A stretch of DNA of 64,000 bases from Pseudodesulfovibrio tunisiensis (lineage in GTDB: Bacteria; Desulfobacterota; Desulfovibrionia; Desulfovibrionales; Desulfovibrionaceae). Under the pieces are notes generated by a model. It saw nothing but the letters and a program-made list of their open reading frames with translations. It did no database searches and was not told where the DNA came from. A program made the position numbers and the translations under genes. How positions within the stretch are numbered: position 1 is the first letter of the stretch; each line of letters starts with the position of its first letter. The DNA lies in assembly GCF_022809775.1 (NCBI RefSeq), contig NZ_CP094380.1, positions 620,001 to 684,000 on the forward strand, written 5' to 3'. Shown here piece by piece: positions 37,028 through 45,060 of this stretch.

Positions 37028-38299
37028 GTGAACAATTCGTTTTATTCGGATTTCGATGTGGAGTGCATCGGCAGGGGCCAGCCCAGAAAGGAAAAGGGCA
37101 GGACCGCGTTCGAACAGGATCGGGACCGGATCATCTATTCCCCGGCATTTCGTCGCTTGCAGTCCAAGACGCAGGTCTTTCTGTCCGGCGAGTTCGATTT
37201 CTACCGCACCCGGCTGACCCATTCCATTGAGGTTTCCCAGATCGGCAGATCGATCTGCAATCATCTCAATCGCACCTCGGATTTGCTCGGGCCGGATTTT
37301 CGCATTGATGAAAGTCTGGTGGAATCCCTGTGTCTGGCGCATGACATCGGGCATCCCTCGTTCGGTCATGCCGGGGAACGCGTACTCAACGACCTCATGG
37401 TCGGCAAGGCCGGTGGCTTCGAGGGCAATGCGCAGAATCTGCGTATCCTCGTTGACCTGTTCTACCGGCAGGGAAGCGAGTGGAGCGGCATGAAGCCCAC
37501 TCGGGCCTTTCTGGACGGCATGCTCAAATACAAGACCCTGTACAGTGCTTCACGTGAAAAACGGAATCATTTCATCTACGATTTTCAGAACGAGATCTTG
37601 AAGTTCGTGTCTCCGGAAACGCCTTTTGCCGACATGCTCAAGTCCGAAGATGCCTTGAACAGTTTCAAGTCGCTGGAATGCCGGATCATGGACTGGGCGG
37701 ACGACATCGCCTATTCCGTGCACGATGTGGATGATGGCATCCGCGCCGGGTTCATCAACGTCAAGCATGTTCGGAACTGGATTGCCGCCAATGATTTTTC
37801 CGTGGAGCATCAGCGCTTTCTTGAAGAGCTGGCTCTTGCCATTCAAAAAGATGATTTCGGCCCTTATCTGGCGAGGCTTATTGGGAAATTCATCCATGCC
37901 ACAACGCTGGTGAAACGGAAAAATCATCTTTCCGGCAGGACCAATCGCTACGCCTTTGACATTCGGAAAAGCGGGGAAGCCGAGGGCGTGTGTTCTCTAC
38001 TCAAGAAGTTGGCCATTGATCTGGTCTTTCGTACTCCGCAGGTCCATCAGCTCGAATACAAGGGCGGAGAGATTCTGCGTCGGCTGTTCACCGTACTGGA
38101 CGAGCAGACCGCGATTACCGGAAAGGACAGTCTCGCGCTTCTGCCGCCGCAGTACTACGAAGCCATGCGCGGACAGGATACGCATCAGCGGCGCAGGATT
38201 CTGTGCGACTATCTTTCCGGCATGACCGACGGATTCGTGGTGCGTACCTACAAGCGGTTGTTCGATCCGGACTTCGGCTCGATCATCGATCTGATCTAG
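37028..38299 (+). CDS. dgt: Deoxyguanosinetriphosphate triphosphohydrolase family protein
   Basis: A 423-residue HD-domain dNTPase that releases triphosphate from dGTP or related dNTPs. Metal ligands are His65 (RLTHSIEVSQIGRSI), His105-Asp106 (CLAHDIGHPSFGHAGE) and the Asp in IMDWADDIAYSVHDVDD. The start sequence GRTAFEQDRDRIIYSPAFRRL is typical. The GTG at 37028 follows AAGGAG. Dgt family members differ in substrate and allostery, so dNTP choice is not certain. Confidence 0.92.
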   Translation: MNNSFYSDFDVECIGRGQPRKEKGRTAFEQDRDRIIYSPAFRRLQSKTQVFLSGEFDFYRTRLTHSIEVSQIGRSICNHLNRTSDLLGPDFRIDESLVESLCLAHDIGHPSFGHAGERVLNDLMVGKAGGFEGNAQNLRILVDLFYRQGSEWSGMKPTRAFLDGMLKYKTLYSASREKRNHFIYDFQNEILKFVSPETPFADMLKSEDALNSFKSLECRIMDWADDIAYSVHDVDDGIRAGFINVKHVRNWIAANDFSVEHQRFLEELALAIQKDDFGPYLARLIGKFIHATTLVKRKNHLSGRTNRYAFDIRKSGEAEGVCSLLKKLAIDLVFRTPQVHQLEYKGGEILRRLFTVLDEQTAITGKDSLALLPPQYYEAMRGQDTHQRRRILCDYLSGMTDGFVVRTYKRLFDPDFGSIIDLI

Positions 38300-38307
38300 C
38301 CGAATCG

Positions 38308-38370
38308 GGCTCATGCGGAAAAGGAACGGCGGCAGGGATTCCCTGCCGCCGTTCCTTTTCCGCATGAGCC
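38308..38370. terminator. Giant perfect hairpin (30-bp arms) between convergent genes
   Basis: Arms 38308-38337 and 38341-38370 are exact reverse complements over 30 bp with a 3-nt centre. The element starts 9 bp after the dgt stop and ends 9 bp before the ygdR-like stop on the other strand, filling the gap exactly. There is no U tract on either side. It probably ends both transcripts. Confidence 0.7.
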
Positions 38371-38378
38371 TGCCCGGT

Positions 38379-38606
38379 CTATTTCTTGACGCTTTCGATG
38401 TGCTTGATTTGTTCGCGATTGATGGAAATTTCCTGACCGTCTTCCTTTTCGAAGGTATAGGTCTCGGTCTTGACGTCATAGTCCGGCTTGCCCTGAGTGG
38501 TGTAGGAATCCCCTTCCTTGGTCACCACATGGTACGTCTTGGAGCCGCAAGCGGTCAGCGGCAAGGCCATGGCAAGGGTCAAAAGGATCGCAATGATGCG
38601 TTTCAT
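38379..38606 (-). CDS. YgdI/YgdR family small lipoprotein (DUF903)
   Basis: A 75-residue lipoprotein. The signal ends in the lipobox PLTAC with Cys at about residue 20; the mature part is a small SH3-like beta domain (TYHVVTKEGDSYTTQGKPDY, then GQEISINREQIKHIE) typical of YgdR. The family has no assigned function. AAAGGAG lies 7 nt ahead of ATG 38606, which decides this start over ATG 38612. Confidence 0.88.
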   Translation of the reverse strand: MKRIIAILLTLAMALPLTACGSKTYHVVTKEGDSYTTQGKPDYDVKTETYTFEKEDGQEISINREQIKHIESVKK

Positions 38607-38735
38607 GGTCATGCTCCTTTCATGGTTTTTCGTACCATATATGCAAAACGGTTTTGGTTTCAATAGTCTTGTCGATATTTCGGCCAAAAAAGAAACCGCT
38701 TCGGGGCGAGTTTCCGTTTTCTGCGGTCGAAGACC

Positions 38736-39524
38736 TTAATCCGCAAACAGGACGGAACCTGCGGAAAGCAGGTCTTCCATTTCCGAATCGGAGAACCCGA
38801 GGCGTTTTCTGAGCTTGTCCATTTCGGTCTGCGGGTCCCACAGAGGGTAGTCGCTGCCGAACAGAATGTGCTCGCGGTCGAATTTGTCGAAAATCCGTTT
38901 GCACTGCTCGTCGGAAAGGAAATCGATGGAGCTGGACGTGTCCACGAACACATCCCGGTCCGCAAGATGCTCGACAGCCAGGTCCCATTGTCGGTACCCG
39001 CCGAAATGGGCGGCTATCATGATCGGATCGGGAAAATCGTCCCTGAGTTTGGCCATCTTGATGGGGCAGGACGGATTTTCTTCGGGCGGCAGCGTGTCGC
39101 CGACGTGAAACAGCATGATGAATCGATCGCCTGCGATTTCCATGACCTTGCGGAACCTTGGATCGTCCATGCGGAAGCCTTGAAAGTCCGGATGAAACTT
39201 CAGGCCGGTGATGCCGTTTTGTTCCAACCGGTCGAACTCCTCTTCGATATTGTCGAAATCCGGATGCATGGTTCCGAAAGGAATGAACCGGGGTTCCTCC
39301 TTTTTCAATTGGATGGCCCAGTTGTTGGCGGGAATGACCTGACTCGGAGCTGTAGCTGCGCAGAGCACCACGGCTTTGTCTATGGCGCCTTTGTCCAGCC
39401 GTTGGATCAGATCGTCGGCCCGTCCCGTCCCGGTCATGCCGATGTGATAGTGGTGGTCGAGTTGATCCAGAACCTTGTCTGCGATTTTCGGATGAAACGC
39501 ATGTGTGTGAACGTCGATTTTCAT
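38736..39524 (-). CDS. TIM-barrel amidohydrolase (Amidohydro_2 family)
   Basis: A 262-residue metal-dependent hydrolase or decarboxylase. Visible metal ligands and active-site segments are DVHTHAFHP, GLKFHPDFQGF, IMLFHVGDTLPP, IAAHFGGYRQWD and ILFGSDYPLWDP. The Amidohydrolase_2 group includes ACMSD and related enzymes acting on aromatic or dicarboxylic compounds; the substrate here is unknown. The start MKIDVHTHAF lacks a good ribosome site, and a start 10 codons upstream is possible. Confidence 0.85.
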   Translation of the reverse strand: MKIDVHTHAFHPKIADKVLDQLDHHYHIGMTGTGRADDLIQRLDKGAIDKAVVLCAATAPSQVIPANNWAIQLKKEEPRFIPFGTMHPDFDNIEEEFDRLEQNGITGLKFHPDFQGFRMDDPRFRKVMEIAGDRFIMLFHVGDTLPPEENPSCPIKMAKLRDDFPDPIMIAAHFGGYRQWDLAVEHLADRDVFVDTSSSIDFLSDEQCKRIFDKFDREHILFGSDYPLWDPQTEMDKLRKRLGFSDSEMEDLLSAGSVLFAD

Positions 39525-39591
39525 GGCACAAGAGTATGCGCCGCACAACGCCATGCGTGTGCGACGGAAGATGGTTTTATGGTTCGTTGAA

Positions 39592-40011
39592 TCAGGAAAA
39601 GAGTTCCCGGAGCCAGCCCGGAACACGGATCAGCTTGCCGGAGCCGTCCACGCAGGCGTGCTGCGTCATGCCCGTGGCATGCAGCACGGTCTTTTCCCTG
39701 TCCCATATTTCGTAATGAAACGTGATGGAAGCCCTTGCCCACTCGGCAATGCCGGTCCTGACAAGGATGGCATCGTCGAACCGGATGGGAGCGCGGTATC
39801 GGCACTGGGCTTCGCGTACCGGCAGAATCAGGCCGCGCCGCTCCATTTCCGCATAGCTCATGTCGCGCTCGCGGCAGCAGAAGCTGCGGGCGCGTTCGAA
39901 GACATGCAGGTATTCCGCGTAGTAGAGTACGCCCATGGTGTCGGTTTCACCATAGGAGACAAAGTGCGGGTACCAGAATTCCGGTTGGGGAAAGTCGCTT
40001 TTGGGTGTCAT
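39592..40011 (-). CDS. Acyl-CoA thioesterase, YbgC/4-hydroxybenzoyl-CoA type
   Basis: A 139-residue hot-dog thioesterase. The catalytic stretch is YGETDTMGVLYYAEYLHVFE, with the active Asp in the TD position, followed by RARSF. YbgC is usually next to tolQ, but here it sits in the alaC-hom-apgM operon. It overlaps the apgM stop by one base (TAATG), so it is translationally coupled. Confidence 0.88.
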   Translation of the reverse strand: MTPKSDFPQPEFWYPHFVSYGETDTMGVLYYAEYLHVFERARSFCCRERDMSYAEMERRGLILPVREAQCRYRAPIRFDDAILVRTGIAEWARASITFHYEIWDREKTVLHATGMTQHACVDGSGKLIRVPGWLRELFS

Positions 40012-41207
40012 TACTTCTTTCCGGTCCTGTTCAGCGCAAAGTCGAGCAGTTCATGCCCGTTTTCGATGCGCAGGCCCGAAGCGTCGGCCGTGGCTTCAGT
40101 GAAAGCGGACACTTCGGAAGGTGTGCAGCCCGGGCCGTTCAGAATGAAGGGCACCGGGTCCATGGTGTGCGTACGCTCCTTGATGGGCGTGAAATGGTCG
40201 CAGGCGATGAGCCACGCCACGTCCTGCCCCTCAAGGGCTTTTCGCAACGGCGCAACCACGCGTTCGTCGAATCGGGAGATGGCTTCCACCTTGTCTTTGG
40301 CAATGCCGCTGTGCCCGCATTCGTCCGGGCCTTCAAGGTGCACGAAGACCATGTCTCCCTGTTCAAGGAATTTCAGTGCGGCCTGGACCTTGCCTTCGTA
40401 GTTGGTGTCGAGCAGGCCGGTTGCACCGTCCACGTCGATCACGTCCATTCCCGAGGCAAAGCCGAGCCCCTTGATCAGGTCCACCGCAGAGATGACAGCG
40501 CCGTGCAGGCCGTATTTGTCCCTGAACCCCGGGAGGTTCAAAGGACGTCCCTGACCCCACGGCCATATGGAGTTGGCCCTGGTCGCATTCACGGACCGGT
40601 CCGCGAGCAGGTCGCGGGATTCCATGATCAGGTCCCACAACACCGGGCTGCGGGAGAATGCGCGCATGTCCTGCTTGATGGGCTTGTCCGTGATGTCGTG
40701 CGGCGGGGTGACGGCAAGGTCCGCGTCTTCGGTGAGTGCGCCGTTCTTCTGCACGAGCAGATGGCGATACTGCACGCCCGGTACAAAGCTGTAGGTGTCA
40801 TTGCCCAGCTTTTCCTGAAGACGTTCCACCAGAGGACGGGACAGCTCCGTTGCAATGTGTCCGGACGAGTAGTCGCGCATGATGCCGTCAATGGTCAGCT
40901 CGGTGACACGGACGAGGTTCATGCGCCAGACAAGGTCGTCCGGGTCGAGTTGCAGACCTTGTGCTGCGGCTTCAATGGGACCGCGCCCCGTGTGGTAGCG
41001 GGCCGGGTCGAAGCCGAGCAGGGCCATGTTCGCCACGTCGGACCCCGGGGCCATGCCATGCGGCACGGTCTGGCAGCGGCCCACGATGCCGGAGGCGGCC
41101 AGCTCGTCCATGTTGGGCGTATGCGCCGCTTCCAGCGTGGTTTTCCCACCGAGCTCATCCAGAGGCCAGCCGCCCATTCCGTCGGCTATCAGGTACAGGA
41201 ATTTCAT
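40011..41207 (-). CDS. ApgM-type phosphoglycerate-mutase-like protein (possible homoserine kinase)
   Basis: A 398-residue alkaline-phosphatase superfamily protein of the archaeal-type cofactor-independent phosphoglycerate mutase group. Metal and catalytic residues are in LIADGMGGWP, the nucleophile Ser in MAPGSDVANMALLG, VHLEGPDECGHSG and IACDHFTPI. Bacterial members beside homoserine dehydrogenase have been proposed as homoserine kinases; here it lies 13 bp behind hom, with no thrB in view. Mutase activity is the alternative. ATG 41207 begins the conserved MKFLYLIADG. Confidence 0.85.
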   Translation of the reverse strand: MKFLYLIADGMGGWPLDELGGKTTLEAAHTPNMDELAASGIVGRCQTVPHGMAPGSDVANMALLGFDPARYHTGRGPIEAAAQGLQLDPDDLVWRMNLVRVTELTIDGIMRDYSSGHIATELSRPLVERLQEKLGNDTYSFVPGVQYRHLLVQKNGALTEDADLAVTPPHDITDKPIKQDMRAFSRSPVLWDLIMESRDLLADRSVNATRANSIWPWGQGRPLNLPGFRDKYGLHGAVISAVDLIKGLGFASGMDVIDVDGATGLLDTNYEGKVQAALKFLEQGDMVFVHLEGPDECGHSGIAKDKVEAISRFDERVVAPLRKALEGQDVAWLIACDHFTPIKERTHTMDPVPFILNGPGCTPSEVSAFTEATADASGLRIENGHELLDFALNRTGKK

Positions 41208-41220
41208 AATATCAAAAAGG

Positions 41221-42516
41221 TTACAGTATTCTGAATTTGACGCACGGTTCCACAGTGAAGTCCATGGCATCGATTTCCCGGGCCACGGCCTCGACCGCGC
41301 TTGCCTTGGTGTCGTGCGACACGATGACAAGGGGAACCCCATCTCCGCCGACCTCGCCCGTCTGCACTGCCTGGGCAATGGAAACGCCATGGGTGGCCAT
41401 GGATTTGGTGATGGCGGCCATGACGCCGGTCCGATCCTGTACCGTGAAACGGAAATAGTACTTGGATACGGTTTCCTCGGGCGGATGGATTTCGGCCGGA
41501 GGAAGCGGATCGGACCCGAAGCCCGTGTTGTTGGTCACCACGTTGCTGTTGATGTGGCGGGCCAGATGCATGATGTCGGCCAGCACTGCGCTGCCCGTAG
41601 GCAGATCACCGGCTCCCTGACCATGCAGCATGATGGGCCCCACGGCATTGCCCGTGACGCGGACCGCGTTGTAATTGCCGCCCACCCGGGCCAGCAGATA
41701 GGTGTAGGGCACGAGTGCCGGATGCACACCGGCTTCGAGCTTGCCGTTCACCTGAGCCACATGGGCCAGCAGCTTGATCCGGTATCCGAATTCGCGGGCG
41801 AACTGGATATCCTGCGGCGTGACCGAGGTGATGCCCTGAACCGGGATGTCCTTGAGCGGGAAATCCACGCCGTAGGCCAGTCGGATCAGCACGCACAGCT
41901 TGTGGGCCGTGTCCATGCCTTCGATGTCGAAGGTCGGATCGGCCTCGGCATAGCCAAGGTCCTGAGCCTCGCGCAGGGCCGTGTCGAAGTCCAGCCCCTT
42001 GGTGGTCATTTCGGAAAGGATGTAGTTGGCCGTGCCGTTCATGATGCCGAGCATGGAGACGATTTCGTCACCCGCAAGGCTTTCCTTGAGAGTCTGCACG
42101 ATGGGGATGCCCCCGGCGCAACTCGCCTCGAACAGCAGGCCGCATTGTCTTTTTGCAGCAAGGGCGAACAGTTCCGGGCCGTGTTCGGCCAGCAGATGCT
42201 TGTTGGCCGTGACCACATGCTTTTTCGCGTTGAACGCATCGGTGATCAGCGTTTTTGCTGCACCGATGCCGCCCATGAGTTCCACGACAATGGAGATTTC
42301 CGGATCGTCGATCAGACGAGCCGGGTCGTCCGTGAAGGTCACGTCCGGCCCGGTCTCGAAAGCGCGCTTCTTTTGCAGATCGCGTACGAGCACGGTCTTG
42401 ATTTCGATCCGCCTGCCTACGCGCCGGGCAATGCGGTCTCCATTCATATCCAGAATTCTGGCCAGACCGGAACCTACGGTGCCGAATCCGGCCAGACCGA
42501 TTTTGATCGGAGTCAT
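41221..42516 (-). CDS. hom: Homoserine dehydrogenase
   Basis: NAD(P)-dependent reduction of aspartate semialdehyde to homoserine, the branch point to threonine and methionine. The 431-residue protein has the Rossmann motif LAGFGTVGSGLARIL, VELMGG, the catalytic region GIMNGTANYILSEM and KLAHVAQ-like segments, and a C-terminal ACT domain (about 350-430, YFRFTVQDRTGVMAAITKSM) for feedback regulation. It starts 4 bp after the aminotransferase gene. Confidence 0.95.
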   Translation of the reverse strand: MTPIKIGLAGFGTVGSGLARILDMNGDRIARRVGRRIEIKTVLVRDLQKKRAFETGPDVTFTDDPARLIDDPEISIVVELMGGIGAAKTLITDAFNAKKHVVTANKHLLAEHGPELFALAAKRQCGLLFEASCAGGIPIVQTLKESLAGDEIVSMLGIMNGTANYILSEMTTKGLDFDTALREAQDLGYAEADPTFDIEGMDTAHKLCVLIRLAYGVDFPLKDIPVQGITSVTPQDIQFAREFGYRIKLLAHVAQVNGKLEAGVHPALVPYTYLLARVGGNYNAVRVTGNAVGPIMLHGQGAGDLPTGSAVLADIMHLARHINSNVVTNNTGFGSDPLPPAEIHPPEETVSKYYFRFTVQDRTGVMAAITKSMATHGVSIAQAVQTGEVGGDGVPLVIVSHDTKASAVEAVAREIDAMDFTVEPCVKFRIL

Positions 42517-42520
42517 TCAA

Positions 42521-43732
42521 TTATCCCTTGGCAAAGAATTTTCTCAGGTTCCTGATGGCCTGATTGGTACGGTGGCGGTTTTCCACGAATGCGAAACGCA
42601 CGTGGTCGTCGCCGTATTCGCCGAAGCCAAGGCCCGGCGAAACTGCCACCTCGGCTTCCCTGAGGAGCATCTTGGAGAATTCCACGGACCCCATCTTCCG
42701 GAATTCCTCGGGGATCCGTGCCCACAGAAACATGGTGGCCTTGGGCGGCTCGACTTCCCATCCCACGCGGTTCAGGCCGTCGCACAATGCGTCGCGGCGA
42801 TCCTGATACACGGCCATGATTTCCCGGACGGCATTGTCCATTTCCTCGCGGGAAAACTTGGGGTCGTCTCCGAGGTCGCCGCTCAGGGCGCAGGTGGCCG
42901 CGATCTGGATGGGATTGTAGATGCCGTAGTCCAGATAGCTCTTGATGCGGGTCAGGGCCTGCACCAGTTCCTTGTTGCCGCAGCAGAAGCCCACGCGCAT
43001 TCCGGCCATGGAATAGCTCTTGGTCATGGAATAGAACTCCACGCCCACGTCCATGGCGCCTCTGGCCTGCAGAAAGCTCGGGGCCTCGTATCCGTCAAAG
43101 GTGAAATCCGCGTAAGCCAGATCGTGAATCACGTACAGGCCGTGTTCCTTGGCGAAGTCCACTATCTTTTCGAAGTAGGGCACGTCCACGCACTGGGTGG
43201 TGGGATTGTGCGGGAAATTGATGATCAGCACCTTGGGCTTGGGCCAGGTGTGCCGGATCGCGATTTCCAGATTTTCGAAGAAATCCTGTCCCGGGCCGAT
43301 GGGTACGCGGCGCACATCCGCACCCGCAATGATGGAAGCATACGGGTGGATGGGGTAGGCCGGGTCCGGAGCGAGAACAACGTCGCCCGGGGTGAGCATG
43401 GCCAGAGCCAGATGCGCAAGACCTTCCTTGGCGCCCATGGTCACGCAGACTTCCTGATCCATGTCCAGAGACACGTCGAAGCGGCGCTGGTACCAGTCGG
43501 CAATGGCCCGTCGCAATCCCTTGATTCCCTTGGATGCGGAATAGCGGGAGTTGCCGGGCTTGTATGCTGCCTCTGCGAGCTTGTCGAGGATGGGCTTGGG
43601 GGTGGGAACGTCGGGATTGCCCATGCCGAGATCGATGATGTCTGCGCCTGCGTGGCGCATCTGCATCTTGAGCTCGTTGACCTGGGCGAAAACATAGGGC
43701 GGAAGCCTGTGAACTCTCGCAAACTGCTGCAT
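42521..43732 (-). CDS. alaC: Class I/II aminotransferase, AlaC-like (glutamate-pyruvate type)
   Basis: A 403-residue PLP enzyme strongly resembling AlaC (YfbQ): [48 protein letters not shown], the PLP-phosphate block [11 protein letters not shown], and the Schiff-base Lys in [17 protein letters not shown]. The likely reaction is pyruvate plus glutamate to alanine; other amino acids are possible. ATG 43732 follows GGAGG; the open frame upstream to 43861 is not family-like. First gene of the operon with hom, apgM and the thioesterase. Confidence 0.9.
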   Translation of the reverse strand: MQQFARVHRLPPYVFAQVNELKMQMRHAGADIIDLGMGNPDVPTPKPILDKLAEAAYKPGNSRYSASKGIKGLRRAIADWYQRRFDVSLDMDQEVCVTMGAKEGLAHLALAMLTPGDVVLAPDPAYPIHPYASIIAGADVRRVPIGPGQDFFENLEIAIRHTWPKPKVLIINFPHNPTTQCVDVPYFEKIVDFAKEHGLYVIHDLAYADFTFDGYEAPSFLQARGAMDVGVEFYSMTKSYSMAGMRVGFCCGNKELVQALTRIKSYLDYGIYNPIQIAATCALSGDLGDDPKFSREEMDNAVREIMAVYQDRRDALCDGLNRVGWEVEPPKATMFLWARIPEEFRKMGSVEFSKMLLREAEVAVSPGLGFGEYGDDHVRFAFVENRHRTNQAIRNLRKFFAKG

Positions 43733-43772
43733 ACCAAAAATTCCTCCATAACAAGATGTGTAAGGCATTTTT

Positions 43773-43800
43773 CTTATGCCTTCGCCGAGGAGTCTGTCAA
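43773..43800 (-). promoter_or_regulatory. Candidate sigma-70 promoter of the alaC-hom operon
   Basis: On the minus strand TTGACA (43800-43795), a 16-bp spacer and CATAAG (43778-43773) precede alaC by about 40 bp. A 7-bp inverted repeat AAGGCAT/ATGCCTT (43762-43768 with 43776-43782) overlaps the -10 and could be an operator or early RNA hairpin. Confidence 0.5.
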
Positions 43801-43828
43801 AAAGTATTTGTTCGGAGGGGCCTGTTGC

Positions 43829-43857
43829 TTGACCTTGGAAAACGATTTCTTTAGCGT
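43829..43857 (+). promoter_or_regulatory. Candidate sigma-70 promoter of ilvE
   Basis: TTGACC (43829) and TAGCGT (43852) are 17 bp apart, leaving a leader of about 55 nt that contains a small GGCGGA/TCCGCC hairpin ahead of the ilvE ribosome site. Confidence 0.35.
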
Positions 43858-43919
43858 TCAAGGTTCAAATTGAAAAGCCCGGCGGACAGTTCCGCCGCAA
43901 CTACGGAAGGAGCGCTTGA

Positions 43920-44843
43920 ATGGTCCAGAAGTCCGATACCATCTGGTTCGATGGCAAACAGGTTCCCTGGGACGAGGCCAATGTCCACGTCCTGACCCAC
44001 ACCCTGCACTACGGAGCCGGGGTTTTCGAAGGCATCCGCGCCTATGAGTGCGCCGACGGCACTTCCGAGGTCTTCCGGCTGGAAGATCACATGGTCCGTC
44101 TGATCAATTCCGCCAAGATCCTCGGCCTCAAGGTTCCGTATACTGCCGAAGATCTGACCGAGGCGGCCGTGGAAACCCTCAAGGTGAACAAGTTGCCCGG
44201 CGCGTACATCCGTCCCCTGATTTTCGTGGGCGCGGGCGCCATGGGCGTGCATCCGGGCCAGAATCCCATTCAGGTGATCATCGCCACCTGGCCCTGGGGC
44301 GCGTATCTGGGCGAGGACGCTCTGGAAAAGGGCATCCGCGTCAAGTGCAGCACCTTCAGCCGCCATCATGTCAATGTCATGATGACCAAGTCCAAGGCCT
44401 GCGGCAACTACGTGAACTCCGTGCTGGCCAAGACCGAGGCCGTGGCCGACGGTTATGACGAGGCCATTCTGCTCGACACCACGGGCCATGTTTCCGAAGG
44501 CTCGGGCGAGAACATCTTCATGGTGGTCAACGACGTGATCTACACCCCGCATGCAGACGGCGTGCTCGGCGGCCTGACCCGCGATTCCATGATCGCCCTT
44601 GCCGGCGATCTCGGCTACGAAGTGCGCGAGGAGCCCATCACGCGCGACATGCTGTACTGCGCGGACGAGGTTTTCTTCACGGGAACCGCTGCCGAACTGA
44701 CCCCGATTCGCGAGATCGACCGCCGCGTGATCGGAGAGGGCAAGGCCGGTCCGGTCGCCCAGTTGATGCAGTCCGAATTCTTCCGGATCGTCAAGGGCGA
44801 AAATCCGGATTACGAGCATTGGCTGCACCGCTATTCCCTGTAG
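43920..44843 (+). CDS. ilvE: Branched-chain amino acid aminotransferase
   Basis: A 307-residue fold-type IV PLP enzyme for the last step of Leu, Ile and Val synthesis. Landmarks are THTLHYGAGVFEGIRAY, YIRPLIFVGAGAMGV, the Schiff-base Lys in MMTKSKACGNYVNSVLAK, and EGSGENIFMVVNDVIYTP with the phosphate-binding GGLTRDSMIALA. ATG follows AAGGAG. It is divergent from the alaC operon and followed by its own terminator. Confidence 0.95.
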   Translation: MVQKSDTIWFDGKQVPWDEANVHVLTHTLHYGAGVFEGIRAYECADGTSEVFRLEDHMVRLINSAKILGLKVPYTAEDLTEAAVETLKVNKLPGAYIRPLIFVGAGAMGVHPGQNPIQVIIATWPWGAYLGEDALEKGIRVKCSTFSRHHVNVMMTKSKACGNYVNSVLAKTEAVADGYDEAILLDTTGHVSEGSGENIFMVVNDVIYTPHADGVLGGLTRDSMIALAGDLGYEVREEPITRDMLYCADEVFFTGTAAELTPIREIDRRVIGEGKAGPVAQLMQSEFFRIVKGENPDYEHWLHRYSL

Positions 44844-44866
44844 CAGCCGCGGAAATCGAATATTGC

Positions 44867-44906
44867 GGGAAGCCTGCCGGTTCGGCAGGCTTCCCTTTGC
44901 TTTTTT
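44867..44906 (+). terminator. Terminator after ilvE
   Basis: A 13-bp perfect stem (44867-44879 with 44883-44895) with a short loop is followed by TTTGCTTTTTT. Confidence 0.9.
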
Positions 44907-44975
44907 CTGTTCCGGAATCCGAAAATCCATCGGGTTCCGGGGCTGGTCTCGCGCCGCACGATTTGTTAAGGAGTC

Positions 44976-45017
44976 ATGAGCTTGGCCCGGACGCGGGTCT
45001 TTTTCTCGGACTTGTAG
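44976..45017 (+). other. Possible 13-codon leader ORF upstream of dnaX
   Basis: An ATG at 44976 behind a good AAGGAG site opens MSLARTRVFFSDL followed by TAG, 43 bp ahead of dnaX. The composition is not a recognisable attenuator peptide. It may be coincidence, and is listed because the ribosome site is better than that of dnaX. Confidence 0.25.
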
Positions 45018-45060
45018 AATTCAGCATGGCGAACGCCGGAACGCAACCAGACGAAGTATC

